Below the pieces are notes generated by a model that made no database searches, was not told the DNA's origin, and was given only the letters and a program-made list of their open reading frames with translations. From assembly GCA_024760905.1 (NCBI GenBank), contig CM045731.1, positions 57,144,125-57,208,124 of the forward strand: 64,000 bases of DNA, in the 5' to 3' direction. The translations under genes were made by a program, and so were the position numbers. The first letter of the stretch is position 1; each line of letters starts with the position of its first letter. This DNA is from Plotosus lineatus (taxonomy: Eukaryota > Chordata > Actinopteri > Siluriformes > Plotosidae). Shown piece after piece: positions 33,804-47,400 of the stretch.

Positions 33804-33807
<4 letters not shown>

Positions 33808-33850
<43 letters not shown>
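33808..33850. repeat. (TA)n microsatellite
   Basis: TA repeats at the outer right edge of the giant element. Confidence 0.93.
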
Positions 33851-34335
<485 letters not shown>

Positions 34336-34339
34336 TACA

Positions 34340-35158
34340 GTATATATCAGTTCTGATGTCAAGCTCATAAGCCAATAAGTTCGTTAGATGAAACAATTAT
34401 TCCCATAAGAAATCTCAGAAAACCAATTAATCTGTTCCAATACCCTCCCAAACTCATATAACCTGCCACAAACACATATATTTGACCTATATTAAAGATA
34501 AACATGTAAAAACAATAAATAATAAATAATAAAACAATAACAAACAATAAGTCAACGAACCCTTCCAATCATCGACTGTGGCGAAGATGTCATGTGGGCA
34601 GGCAGGAAATGTATAACAGAGTAGTAGGAGGAGAATTTTGTAAGTGTGCACGCTATGAATGCCAGCGAGGAAAGGCTCGTGGTGAGCTCCCACAAAGCCA
34701 GTGAATCTCAAATACTGTAGCCAGAGGGAATGTATGACCCTGGGGAATATGCTTTTTAACCATAGTGTACTAGAATTAAGTGTGATTGTGTATCCACTAC
34801 AGTAGTTGGCGGTGGCGCTCTCATTATTATGCTATGGTGTAAGGAAAAAGCACCTAGCAAATGATATGAAGTGCAGTAAACACTATATATTTATAGTCTC
34901 GTGTGGGGTGCTGGGGGGCATGAAATGTTTTTTTTTTCCTCGTGGGGCATCACAGAAAATAATTTAAAAGTACTGCACAAGGCATTGTTGGAACATGGAG
35001 GAATACACGCAGAAGAATATGAGGCTAATTGGCCAGGAAAAGCCATTTCCCCAGCAGAGCTCGTAAATCAAAATTTGGCTCGTTGGATGGAGCAGATTGA
35101 AACTTGTATCATGGAAAGTTTGTTATAAGGGACACTCGTAAGTCAAGGTAACACTGTA
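34340..35158. mobile_element. pogo/Tigger-like non-autonomous element
   Basis: The right end, read on the other strand, is TGTACAGTGTTACCTTGACTTACGAGTG. The left end (CAGTTCTGATGTCAAGCTCATAAGCC) matches, inverted, the better copy at 56875, which ends in CAGTGGTACTGTG. The 5' half matches 56245-56875 and the 3' half matches 47857-48232, both inverted. A 75-codon frame at 34901-35128 (HGGIHAEEYEANWPGKAISPAEL) is open but has no recognised transposase motif. Confidence 0.62.
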
Positions 35159-35304
35159 CATATATTTAAAACCTGCACAGTTGAAGGTAAAAAAATGTAT
35201 TGAAAATATATTGGATGTGTCCTTTTATTATACCTTTTTTAATTCTGCAAGGGGGAACTAAGCTCTGCATGTAACCCAGAGAAAACATGCGCTTGCACAC
35301 ACAG

Positions 35305-35309
<5 letters not shown>

Positions 35310-35388
<79 letters not shown>
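35310..35388. repeat. (CA)n microsatellite
   Basis: About 79 bases of perfect CA. Confidence 0.95.
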
Positions 35389-35394
<6 letters not shown>

Positions 35395-35399
35395 AGCTA

Positions 35400-36045
35400 T
35401 ATTCCACCCAGAGAGCTGTTGGGAGATGCAACAGATAAATGGCAATTTATCTGAAAGGGTGGGGAGGAGACGTCATTTGATTACTTACTACGTTCCAAAC
35501 TCTAATTCTAAATAGTGACTATTAAAAACGACATGCATGTGTCAGTGGGTGTGAATGTGCTCACTGTACAACACTGTGCAAGTGTGTGTGCATGTAGGTG
35601 AGTAGGTGTGTGTATTTGTGCTGAGGTTATGAGAGTGTATTCATAGCTGTATTTCTTCATCTGTGAAACAGAAGAACAAGAAAACAAATGCGATGTATAG
35701 TTAAATGACTTGATAGGTGATGTTTATTTATTCTTACTTAACCTTTATTCAAGCAGGTAATTTAAACCACTGAGATTCAAGATCCCTTTTCACAAGGCTG
35801 ACCTGGTCAAGAGATCAGCACAACATATAATAAACAATATGAAAACAGATTATGAATCGAAAAGAATTAAAAAAAAGTTCTTAGAACTTCTCTAAAATAA
35901 TTAGTAAACTTTTGTAAAGAAGACAATGAGGTACACAAGATACATCAGATAAGTGCAGAGTGATAAGTGATGAAAGGCAAGCAGAAAAATTGCTAAGGAA
36001 TATTAAAATAACAAAATAAGTCTCACACTGTAGCAATTTTAATGG
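35400..36045. other. No feature recognised
   Basis: AT-rich intergenic DNA with some GTGTGTG-rich segments near 35580-35620. Confidence 0.5.
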
Positions 36046-36049
36046 TTGA

Positions 36050-36430
36050 GTTATTGTGTGATTGAATGGTTGGTTGAACAGTTAACTAGTTGGTTGGCTT
36101 CTGGGATGGATGGCTAGTTAGTGAACTAGTTGCTTAGTTGACGGGTTGGTAAATTTTTTGGTGTATTGGTTGGTGAGATGGTTGGTTGACTTGTTGGTTT
36201 TTGGGATGGTTGGTTTTCTTGATGGAATGATTGGTTAATTGATTGTTTGGGTGATTGGTTGGTGGGATGGTAGATTGATTTGTGAATTGGTTGGTTAGTT
36301 GATTTGTTGGTTGAATGTTTTTGGTTGATTGGTTGGTCGGATTGTTGGTGGATCAGATGATTGGTTGGTGGAGGGTTTTTGGTTAGTTGATTGGTTTGTT
36401 GATTTGATAGATGATTGGTTGATTGGTTTT
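36050..36430. repeat. Degenerate (TTGG/TTGA)n tandem repeat
   Basis: Tetranucleotide-based array with units TTGGTTGA, TTGGTTGG, GATTGGTT and GATGGTTGG. The unit order is irregular, so it is an old satellite-like expansion and not a CRISPR-type repeat. Confidence 0.85.
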
Positions 36431-36444
36431 TATCAAGTTGTATT

Positions 36445-36592
36445 GGCAACTTAGCGGAGACGGTAATGGATGTCAGCGGTTCAATCCCGACTGTCACCAC
36501 TGTTGGGCCCTTGAGAAAGGCCCTTAACCTTCAATTGCTTGGTTGTATAAAACATGGATAAGAGTGTCTGTTAAATGCTGTAAATATTGATT
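36445..36592 (+). repeat. SINE of the CTGTTAAATGCTGTAA tail type
   Basis: The B-box-like GGTTCAATCCC is followed by TTGAGAAAGGCCCTTAACC and the end GGATAAGAGTGTCTGTTAAATGC. The same family appears at 7765 and, inverted, at 39205. Confidence 0.7.
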
Positions 36593-36599
36593 ACCTACA

Positions 36600-37430
36600 T
36601 CTTTTAATTTGTAAATGACGTCTATAATTATAGGCGTATGCTTGAAGGCTGAAGGGTGCTGCACAGGGGTACAATAGTGTAGTGGTGCTGGGCAATATTC
36701 TGACCTGCAACCCAATGTTTAACTGTATATCTGCCACCAGACACTGATTGTATAGAAGGTTTACATGAAAATGCTGTATTCAGTAATATCTTTTTATTCT
36801 AAGACACACCATCCAACTTGAATTACTGGTTGTCGTGTCGTGATCCTTTGAAGCTTGGCTTTGTGTTCTCTGTATTAATAGAGATGTATTCTTTAGTCAT
36901 TCTTATTTCAGTCTGAATGAGAGGCGATGTTCTGAGATGAGTGTGTCTTTGTGCAAATGTAAAGCTTTGTTATTATTATTGTTTAGGGGTTATAAGATGG
37001 AATTATTGTCCTCCAAATCACTCCAAAGCTCATGTGATCAACCAAAAGGAGAAATGTTTGGACGTAATCCTAAAGATATAATTGCTGCAAAACCCCCCCC
37101 CCCCCCCTTTGGTAAGCTTCAAAGACTATTATAGCTTTAGTCAGCAGCTGTGAGCTGACACTGATGTCTATTCTGTAAATTAATTATCTAAAAGCTTTTT
37201 CACAAATTCAAATAGTGCATGACCCAAAACCCATCAATATTTCACGACGTACACAGGAATTAAATAAAATAACTGTTTAATTCTAATAATATCGACGGGA
37301 TTGTTGAAAAAAATAACATTTTTATTATTTTATTTATATATTAAATGATAAAATATCATTTCCACTTTGCAAGCTAAGCATCTCATCATCTCATTTTGTG
37401 AAATCCAAACAAACAATGAAACAGACACCA
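36600..37430. other. No gene recognised
   Basis: Intergenic. A C-tract lies at about 37091-37106. No splice-flanked LU exon was found. Confidence 0.45.
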
Positions 37431-37439
37431 ACAAATATT

Positions 37440-37797
37440 TGGTGAAAAATGTTCATTCATTTTCTGTAACCGCTTAATCCTAATTAGGATCACGAGGATT
37501 CTGGCGCCATCCCAGCTGACTCTGGGCAAAGGTAGAGTACACCCTGGACAGCTTGCCAGGCCATCGCAGAGCGGAAATATGCTGATGGCTTTGTAGCTCC
37601 TCTTGTCGAAAGTCAACGATGGTTCTTTTACATGATTGACACTATTTTCACCATAGGCATTGAGAGACATGGCTGGCCTTTGATAAGCGAGTTAGATGCA
37701 CAGGGGAGACAGTAACAACCCGTGGAGAGTGGGGCTTGAACCCCCAACAATAGAATTAGTGATCCAGCACCTTTACCACCAGGCCACCACTGCTCTG
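37440..37797 (-). mobile_element. tRNA-headed SINE with GAATGAATG-type tail
   Basis: The minus-strand head is at the right (complement of GGTGGCCTGGTGG) and the body is as in the other SINEs. The tail, at the left, is CATTTTCTGTAACCGCTTAATCC in complement, with AGGGTGTACTCTACC. It has the second type of tail in place of the RTE tail. Confidence 0.78.
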
Positions 37798-38387
37798 GGT
37801 GAAAAATATAATTATCATAATTATTTCAAACAAAACAAAAAATGTATTCTGACCCTCAGATACCTTCATTATGAACATTGTTCCTTTCTTCAAATTTTAT
37901 ATTTTAAATAGAGATTGTTCTTCAACTTACTCTACCATTAGATTGTCAGGCTGCCAATGTGTCACATGACCTACTCTGATGATGATGTCACAGAGATGGG
38001 TGCATTTACAATGGGACATCCCACCTACAGAGTTCTACACACTGCTTCTTGTATTTCTATACAGTACTTATAGTTTAAAAGCTCATATCTGAGTAATTGG
38101 GGAGCCATTCAGAATGCTTTATAAAAAGTTATCAATTTAATAAAAAGATATAATCACATGTCAAAAGCAGTTTTCCTTTAGTAAAAGTCGATCTTGCCCT
38201 TTTGTTCAGCATTGAACAATAGCAAAGTCATTTCAAAGAATGTTCAAAGAAATGAGACGAGAATAAAATGAATGGAATCCAGGAGTACAGATTGACTGAT
38301 AAATCCCTCCCTACTGTACATTACCTCAAACCTGGACATTCACCTGAGGCATTTTACACCCTGGAGCTTCACTCCAATCCTACTGCA

Positions 38388-38436
38388 ATGACATTCCCGG
38401 TTATAGCACTGCTCATCTGTATGCTGCTTCCTGAAG
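38388..38436 (+). CDS. LU gene (right) exon 1: signal peptide
   Basis: 49 coding bases, the same length as exon 1 of the left gene. Donor GAAG/GTAACA. Confidence 0.77.
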
Positions 38437-38661
38437 GTAACAAATCTTACAAGTCACGAGTAGAAGTTTAAATAAAATGAATTTCCATAAATTATTTTTT
38501 ATTGCCAGCATAGTGATGTGTAGTCGTTACCACATCATATTCACTACAAAATGCTCCTGGCTTTGAGTTCTGGGCTTGGTGAGTGCATTTCTATCTGGAG
38601 TTTGCATGTTATGTGTGTACTTGCTGAGGTTTAGTCCAGATACTCCTGTTTGTATGTGTGT

Positions 38662-38738
<77 letters not shown>

Positions 38739-41682
38739 GGCCTCTCATAGACTGGTGAGCCAAGCCTTTGCACAAGGTCAGCTGAGAGAGGCTCCAGCCT
38801 TCTTGCAACCCTCGTAGGATAAAGTGGTTCAGCAAGTGAATGGATGGAATAATTTTTGTTTAATTTTCTGATATTTTTTTAGTGTCATCACTAATGTGCC
38901 AGCAGTGTATTAATCTGGGAGTCACACCATGCAAAAGTACACAGATAAACTGTTCAGATCAGTGCGCCACCGTTTCCATCTACACAGGTATGTGCACTGA
39001 TATATTTCTTATTAATGCTAATTTATTGTTACTAATGTTTTATTAATTGTTTATTAAGTATATACTAATCAGCCATGACATCAACATCACATGACTGGTC
39101 TTTTGCTTGGTAAACTCATATACAGAAAGCTGTGCTCTGTGTTCTGACTCCTTTCTATCATAAAATATTTCCAGAACGAGCAACTCTAGGAATGTTCTTT
39201 TTTATAACATTTGGTAGACGCCCTTATCCAAATCAACTTACATTTATTTTATATAACTGAGTAATTGAGGGTTAAGTGCCTTGCTCAAGTGCCCAACAGT
39301 GGCAACTTTCTGATACTGGAGCTTCTACCACCAGTAAGTCACCAGTAAGTCACCACTATCCCCTCAGGAGCTCCCCAGAGAACTAAAAACCACCAAAGAG
39401 ATTAGATGTGTCAAAATCTGTTTGCATTTTATTTATATATATTTTTGCTCATTTTTATTTGTCAATTATTTTCCATGTTTGAAGCCATTAGCTACATATG
39501 ATTCTTTAGAAAATAAATTCCCTAGAGATGGAGGTACATGAACTAAAATTATGTTTAGCTTCATTCAACAGTTCCAAGAACTATAAAAAGTTCTGTTCAG
39601 TTGGAAAGTTAATGCCCATATCCAGCATTAACTGTTTCAGCAGTTTCTGCAACAGCAGCTCTTCTGAGGGATCAGAACAGATGTACCTGTCTGCGCTCGT
39701 CCTGCCTCATAGATCACAAAGCTTTCAATCTCATTACACTCTTCCAGTTCATTAGTTGTTCTTCATAGAGCCACTTTTGGTAGGAACATACCACTGCATA
39801 CCAGGAACAGAACATAAGAGATCAGTTGTTCATAATCACAATACAATATATTACATTCTTGTTTAAGCACATCAACTTGGAGAAATGACCACCTTCTGTC
39901 TGATACAGTACACCCCACTTTTTGGCAGGTGCCACCGTAACGAGATCGTTGACATGCTTATCATGTTTTAATGTTATGGCTGATTGTTGTACTTTAGGGA
40001 AAAATATATACTACAGTAATACCCAGTGGGGGAATTGCACCCGCTGCTTCCAAGCCATTATAAACAATTGATGGCCATTTTGACCTTGAACTTGACTTAT
40101 AATGTCCTTTTTCATGAACTTATTATAGCCTTTGGTCCTAAATTGCCACCCTACAGGTTTAATGGTGATATGGCAAGCAATTTTTAAGATTTAGTTTGTG
40201 TAGCCACAAAAACAAAAACTGAGAGAAGAAAAACAGCTACGCTGATAATAAAGAATGTATCCATATTGATATTGTTATCCAGAGCATCAGTATGTTACTG
40301 AGTTCATTTACTTGTGAAAACATTTCAGGTGTTACACAAGTTAGCATGCAGACATGCAGTACACCAGGTATGTGTTTCAATGGAAGCGTGAATACAGGAG
40401 CAGTAAACTGGATCAACAATGCCAAATGCTGCAACACTGATTTCTGCAACAACGAAACAGTTCTAGGTAAAACAAGGCACTGAGACACAGAATCCTTTCT
40501 AGAATGACACCCTTTCAAATTCCATGTAATTAACATAAACTGTAACCACTTCATCAATGTGGAGCTCTGGAAACATTAACAATTTGTTTTTATGATATCA
40601 TTGATGATGCCAAGTCATGTAACCATCATGTTATGACTGCGTCCTCCCCAAAGTTTTGATGTTTGAAAGTACTGAGCAACTGAGATAAGATTTCTTTCAT
40701 GGAAACCGAACATCGCCACAGGGTTCTCATATGTACACGTACGTATGCACAGATGGACAGACAGACAGATGACCACAATGGTTTTTATTAAGAAAAAAAT
40801 AACAATTTTACAAAAATCAAACCGCTGAAAGAAAAAGTCGTAAAGTAACCAAATATGAACTCTTCAGGGTAAGGACAGTGTTTGGCAAAGTCACGTGACT
40901 TGATGTCATCACTTACATCATCAATGTCCACAACACAAAAAAAAATTTATCAAAGTTATACATGTACCAATTTCTCCACTTAAAACAGAGCACAGCGCTA
41001 CTCTACAAAACAGACATACATGAACCTGTTTTTTCCTTGACTGAACTAAAGGCTTAAGCCAATGGCTCATAAACAGAAAAAAAAGAATGGATTGGATCTT
41101 ATTGTTGGAAGGTTTAAATCAGTAGAAGGAGGTAAAAAAAATTCCAAAGTTTCTGAAGCCCAATGGAAGACTGTAAAATGACAAGAAAATGGGAAATAAC
41201 TTTAGAAAAACAGGATGTCCTACCAAATCTGGAGGAAATCTAAAAAGGAGATTTGGTCATTTCCTCACTGCTGCTTTATAACTACTGTTACAACGTTGAA
41301 TAACCATGTTTGATTATTACATGCTTAAGTTTTCCCTCTGGGCTTTTTGAGCTGCCGAAAAATCACATTATGGCATGCTGGACCTTCTGAACAGCCAACC
41401 TCCCCCTTTCCCATGCACAGTGATATCTCCACCCATCCTGCGCTACCTCCTACTGCAATGAAAGAAAAGTTGACCTACTTCATTAAGCTGACCAATCAGA
41501 GCAGAGTAGACACAGAGTGCACAAAGACCATAAATGGGAGCAGGAAGCCAAACAGATCATCCAGCACCCATGCACACTCAAAATCGGCATTTCAGGTTTG
41601 AGGGGGAGGTGCATGGGAAAATGTGGCATATTTTGGACTTTGATGTTCCACTGATGTCCGAAATTAAAGATGAAAGTCTATG

Positions 41683-41753
<71 letters not shown>

Positions 41754-44407
41754 TTTTATTTTATTTTTTTTCAAGATGGCGCCGGGTGACCTGCAGCCAG
41801 TTACAGGAGCTCTTCAGCTTATTTTCCTTTTTTTTCCCTCTTTTCTATTGTATATAGGCGTGTTTCTTTATCTTTTTTCAAAATTTATTTTTCTTTCTTC
41901 AATCCTGCATTTGGGAAACCAGCTTTTATGATGCTTTTATTTTTCTGTGCACTTTTACGTTCACTTTTTGGATCGGCATCAGGAAATTCATTCACCGACG
42001 GCTCTGAGCACCGTAGGTCTTACACACGTGAGACCCTCCTCGGCCTGCGCCCCCCCGCCCTCATTCATGTGGAAAAGCCCGTTGTTCCTGTGGAAATACG
42101 GAGGAAAAGGAGAGGCTGCAGAGGGGGACGAAAGACGTGGAGGACATATGTTCCCTCTGTCATCATGGGAAATGTCCGCGCGATCGCCAACAAGACCGAG
42201 GAGCTGGCGGCGCTGACCCGGCAGCAGAGGGAGTACCGGGAGCAGAGGGAGTACCGGGAGCAGAGGCAGTACCGGGAGCAGAGGCAGTACCGGGAGCAGA
42301 GGCAGTACTGGGACTGCAGCCTCATGTGTTTTTCGGCGACGTGGCTGAATGAACTCACACCGGACTCTGTGGTTTCTCTTAACGGATTTACACTCGCGCG
42401 TGCAGATCGGAGCGTGGCGGAGAGCGGAAAGAAGAAAGGAGGGGGTGTGGCGGTCTATGTGAATGAACGATGGTGCCACCCGGCCGACGTGCACGTAAAG
42501 GAGCAGCTATGCACGCGGGACCTAGAGCTGCTCGCTGTGAGTGCGCGGCTATATTATCTACCGAGGGAGTTTTCACACATGATTGTGTTTTGAGTATCCA
42601 TTCTGCCCTCGGCTGATGCGGCGGCCGCGTGTGAGCGTCTCCACAGTGCTGTCAGTCAGACACAGACTGGTCACCTCCGCGCCATGATTCTGATCAGCGA
42701 GGATTTTAACCACGCCCCTCTCTCCGCCTCACTCCTGACTTCACGCAATACGTGAAGTGCACCACAAGAGACAATAAAAATCTGGACTTGCTGTATGCAA
42801 ATGTGAAGGACGCTTACAGCTCCACCCCGTCCCCCCACTGGGAGGCTCAGACCACAACCTGGTCTACCTGCTCCCCCAATGCACACCCAGGGTGCGAAAG
42901 GAATCTGCGCAGAAGAGGTCTGTGAAAGTGTAGACCGAGGAGACCAATGAGAGGCTTAGGGACTGTTTCCAGACTGCACAGACTGGAGCATGCTCTGTGA
43001 CTCCTTTGGTGATGACATCAACGGCCTCACACACTGTATCACCAACTACATGAACTTCTGCGTGGACAGCACTGTGCCAACACGGAGGGTACGGTGCTTC
43101 TCCAACAACCACCAGGGTCACCCCTGAGCTTAAAGTCCTCCTGAACCAGAAAAAGAGGGCTTTCATCTCGGAGGATAGAGAGGAGCAGAAGAAGGTACAG
43201 CGTGAGCTCCAGTGGAGGATCAGGAGGGCCAAGAAGGACTATGGGAAGAAGATGGAGGAGAAGCTAGCTCAGAACAACATGCGGGACGTCTGGAGAGGAC
43301 TAAAGACCATGTCTGGATTTGGGCAGAGTGTCAGAGGGACAGCTGATGGTGCCCAGCGCTGGGCAGATGAATTAAACTGTTACTTCAACAGGTTTGATTC
43401 TCCCCCCTCCCCCTCTGCCCCCTCCCCATACCCCCCCCCCCCCCTTCACATGTCTCCAGACTAGCAGACACCTCCCCCCTCCCCAGACCAACTTCACTTG
43501 ACTGCTACAGCCCGCCAGACACATCCCCTTCTCTCTGCAGCCCACCCCAGCCCCCCCTCTCCCTCACGTCAGACCAGGTGAAGAGACAGCTGAGGCGACT
43601 AAATCAGAGGAAATCTGAAGGACCAGATGGCATCAGTCCCATGCGCAGACCAGCTCTGTGAGGTACTATGCTGCCTGTACAACCTGATCCTCAGCCTGGA
43701 GAAGGTTCCCGTCCTGTGGAAGACCTCCTGTGTGGTTCCGGTTCCCAAAACAGCTCAAGCGAAGGAACCGGCCCACTACAGACCTGTCGCCCTGACCTCC
43801 CACCTCATGAAGACCATGGAAAGGCTCCTCCTCGAACACCTCCGCTCTATGGTGAGCCCCACCCTAGACCCACTGCAGTTTGCCTACAGGCCCAACATTG
43901 GGGTAGAAGACGCCGTCATCTACCTTCTGCAGCAGGCGCTCACCCACCTGGAGATCACTGGCAGCGCTGTGAGGGTCATGTTTTTTGACTTCTCCAGCGC
44001 CTTCAACACCGTCAGGCCAGCGCTTCTGCGGGGGAAGCTGGAGGACGTGGGAGTGGACGGACATCTTGCTGCCTGGATTATCGACTACCTCACTAACCGT
44101 CCACAGTACGTGCGGCTAAGCGGCTGTAAGTCAAAGGTGGCAGTCTGCAGCACGGGGGCACTGCAGGGCACCATCCTCTCACCCTTCCTTTTCAACATTT
44201 ATACCTCGGACGTCATCTATAGCAGAGACAGCTGCCACCTCCAGAAGTTCTCGGACGACTCCGCCATCGTGGGCCGTGTGTCAGAGGGGAACGAGCTGGA
44301 GTACTGGTCGGTCATCGTTGACTTCGTGGACTGGTGTGAGCACAACCACCTGTGCTTGAACACGAGGAAGACGAAGGAGATGGTGGTCGACTTCAGGAGA
44401 AGCACTC

Positions 44408-44493
<86 letters not shown>

Positions 44494-47400
44494 TAGTGAA
44501 CATCCAGGGACAGGACATTGAGACAGTGGACAGTTTCAAGTACCTGGGCGTTCACCTTAACAATAAACTGGACTGGTCCCACAACACCAACGCCCTGTAC
44601 AAGAAGGGCCAGAGTCGCCTCCATCTTCTGAGGAGACTTAGGTCCTTCGGAGTATGCAGACCTCTGCTCAGGACTTTTTATGACTCTGTGGTAGCCTCTG
44701 CAATCCTCTACGCTGCCATCTGCTGGGCCCCGGGCAGCACAGAGCGGGACAGAAAGAGACTGAACAAGCTGGTCAGGAGGGCCAGCGCTGTCCTAGGCTG
44801 CCCACTGGACTCTGTGGAGGAGGTGAGTAAGAGGAGGATGGTAGCAAAGCTCACATCCATCATGGTCAACAGCTCTCACCCACTGCACCAGACTGTAGAG
44901 AAGCTGAGTAGCTCCTTCAGTGATGACTGAGACATCTTCAGTGCAGGAAGGAGCGCTACCACAGGTCATTCATTCCCACCGCTGTCAGATTGTACAACGC
45001 CACTTTGTAACTGTCTGTGAAAATACCGGTTATGTGCAATAAAAACCCCATGCACTTTAAAGAACCACATCTACCCCACTGACTGTGAACCATATCAACC
45101 CATCTACTCTGCCCTCAGATACATGTACACTTGAATATAGGCCAGTCTACAAAATCGTTCCCTTCTTTTCTTTTTATTGTATATTACTTTATACTATTTA
45201 TGTATCTATTTATTTATTTACTTATATAATATATATGTATGTGTGTATGTTTGTTATATGTATCTATTTTTGCACCCCTACTGATGGTACCTCAAGAGCC
45301 TGTAACAGTTAATTTCTCCATTGTGAAATTAATAAAGCTGTATCTTATCTTATCTCTTATCTTATGCAAGAAAAAGATAGAGAGCTGGCTGAAATGATGC
45401 AGAGGAGGAAGGTAGACTTACTGTGTGTTCAGGAGACCAGGAGGAAAGGTAGCAAAGCTAGAAGCTTAGGAGCAGGGTTTAAGCTGTTTTATCACGGTGT
45501 GGATGGGAAGAGAAATGGAGTAGGAGTCATCTTGAAGGAGGGGTTTGTCATGAATGTTCGAGAAGTGAAAAGAGTGTCAGACAGAGTGATGAGTCTGAAG
45601 TTAAAAATTGAAGGCATGATGGTCAATGTTGTTAGTGCTTACGCCCCACAGGCAGGATGTAAGCTAGAAGAGAAGGAGAGCTTCTGCAGTGAGTTAGATG
45701 AAGTGATGCAGAGTACCCCCAGAGGTGAAAGAGTGGTCATTGGGTCAGACTTCAATGGACAAGTTGGTGCAGGCAACAAAGGGGACGAGGAAGTGAAGGG
45801 CAGGTTTGGTATCCAGGACAGGAAGACAGAAGGACAGATGTTGATCGATTTTGCAAAATCGATGGAAATGGCTGTGGTGAATACTTCAAAAAGAAACAGG
45901 AGCATAGGGTGACTTATCAAAGCGGCGGTAAGAGCACACAGGTAGACTACATCTTGTGTAGGCGATGTAATTTGAAGGAAGTCACTGACTGCAAAGTAGT
46001 AGTGGGCGAGAGTGTTGCCAAACAGCATAAGATGGTGGTGTGCAGGATGATGCTGATGGTGAGAAAGGTGAAAAAGGCAAAGGCAGAGCAGAAGACAAAG
46101 TGGTGGAAGCTGAAAAAGCAAGAGTGTCGTGTTGTCTTCAAGGAGGAGTTGAAACAGGCTTTGGGTAGACAGGAAGTGCTTCTGGATGACTGGATAACCA
46201 CAGCCAATGTGATCAGAGAGACCGGTCGGAGAGTACTTGGTGTGTCCTCTGGAAGGAAAGTAGATAAGGAAACTTGGTGGTGGAATGAGGAAGTGCAGGA
46301 GTGTGTACAAAAGAAGAGGTTAGCTACAAAGAAGTGGGACACAGAGAGGACTGAAGAGAGTAAACAGGAGTACAGGGAGACAGCGTAAGGCGAAGGTAGC
46401 GGTTTCAAAGGCCAAACAGAGGACATATGATGACTTGTATGATAGGTTGGACAGTAAGGAGGGAGAAAATGATTTATACAGGTTAGCACAGCAGAGAAAT
46501 AGAGATGGGAAAGACGTGCAGCAAATTTGAGTGATAAAGGACAGAGAGGGAAATGTATTGACTGATGACAGAAGTGTGCTGGGAAGATGGAAAGAGTACT
46601 TTGAAGAGCTGATGAACGAGGAAAATGAGAGAGAAAAAAGAGTAGGAGGGGTGACTGTTGAGGACCAGGAAGTAGCAAAGATTAGTAAGGGAGAAGAGAG
46701 GAGGGCATTGAAGAGGATGACGAGTGGAAAGGCAGTCGGCCCTGATGACATTCCATACCTCCGACTGCCTTTCCTGACGTTATGGGAAAGTATAGTGGAA
46801 GCAAGACTAAGGGCAGAGGTCAGCATTTGTGAACAACATTTTGGTTTCATGCCAAGAAAGAGCACCACTGTTGCAGTATTTGCTTTGAGGATGTTAATAG
46901 AGAAGTACAGAGAAGGTCAGAAGGAGCTGCATTGTGCCTTTGTGTATCTGGAGAAAGCATATGACAGAGTGCCGAGAGAACTGTGGTATTGTATGAGGAA
47001 GTCTGGAATGGCAGAGAAGTACGTTAGAGTGGTGAAGGACATGTATGAGAGATGGAAGACAATGGTGAGGTGTGCTGTCGGTGTGACAGAAGAGTTCAAG
47101 GGTGAGGTGGGACTGCATCAAGGGTCAGCTCTCAGCCCCTTCTTGTTTGCTATGGTGATGGACAGGCTGACAGATGAGGTTAGACAAGAATCTCCATGGA
47201 CTATGATGTTTGCAGATGACATTGTGATCTGTAGTGAGAGCAGAGAACAAGTGCAGGAAAACCTAGAGAGGTGGAGGTATGCCCTGGAAAGGAGGGGAAT
47301 GAAGGTTAGCCTCAGTAAGACAGAATACATGTGTATGAATGCCAAGGACCATTGGTAGTAGGATGCTGAGGTTGGAACTACCAGGAGGGAGGAAGGCCTA

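Larger units (their letters stand above)
25967..33806. mobile_element. Giant inverted-repeat (foldback) element, pogo-like ends
   Basis: The left end reads CAGTAGGCCCTTAACTATTC. The right end, on the opposite strand, reads CACTAGGCCCTTGACTATTT. The arms stay homologous far inward: 25967-27395 plus 28457-28655 on the left, 33806-32497 plus 32140-31795 on the right. The left arm is split by an RTE insertion and the right arm by a SINE. Each arm holds a smaller palindrome built on a Rex1-like LINE 5' fragment. The loop (28656-31794) is mostly an RTE LINE. No transposase is present. The TIR style and the TA after the right end suggest pogo/Tigger mobilisation, but this is inferred. Confidence 0.7.
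41773..45360 (+). mobile_element. Rex1-like (CR1/jockey group) LINE, near full length
   Basis: The 5' end is TTCAAGATGGCGCCGGGTGA, a motif like the YY1 site at the start of many LINEs. The endonuclease is at 41928-42593, the RT at 43627-44930. The 3' end has TATCTTATCTTATC repeats after AATAAAGC. The RT region includes [11 protein letters not shown], the site I recall as the Rex1 diagnostic PCR target. Frameshifts at about 42590-43250 and an expanded microsatellite in the RT make it inactive. It sits in intron 3 of the LU gene, same strand. Confidence 0.82.

Noticed and set aside
35166..35445. Cys-Val repeat open frames (also at 38576, 44217 and 63637)
   Set aside because: They are translations of CA/TG microsatellites, with no start context or family motif.
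36050..36430. Possible CRISPR-like array
   Set aside because: The units are short and irregular with no spacers, and the window is eukaryotic.
36126..36500. Asn/Thr/Gln-rich 124-codon frame
   Set aside because: It is produced by the degenerate TTGG/TTGA tandem repeat.
38268..38471. Longer start for the right LU gene
   Set aside because: The upstream in-frame ATG at 38268 would bury the signal peptide 40 residues inside the protein; the ATG at 38388 gives the same 49-nt exon 1 as the paralogue.
39528..39755. Extra LU exon (CFSSFCNSS)
   Set aside because: It lacks the CC pair and the spacing of an LU end, and has no acceptor/donor pair; it lies between proper exons 2 and 3.
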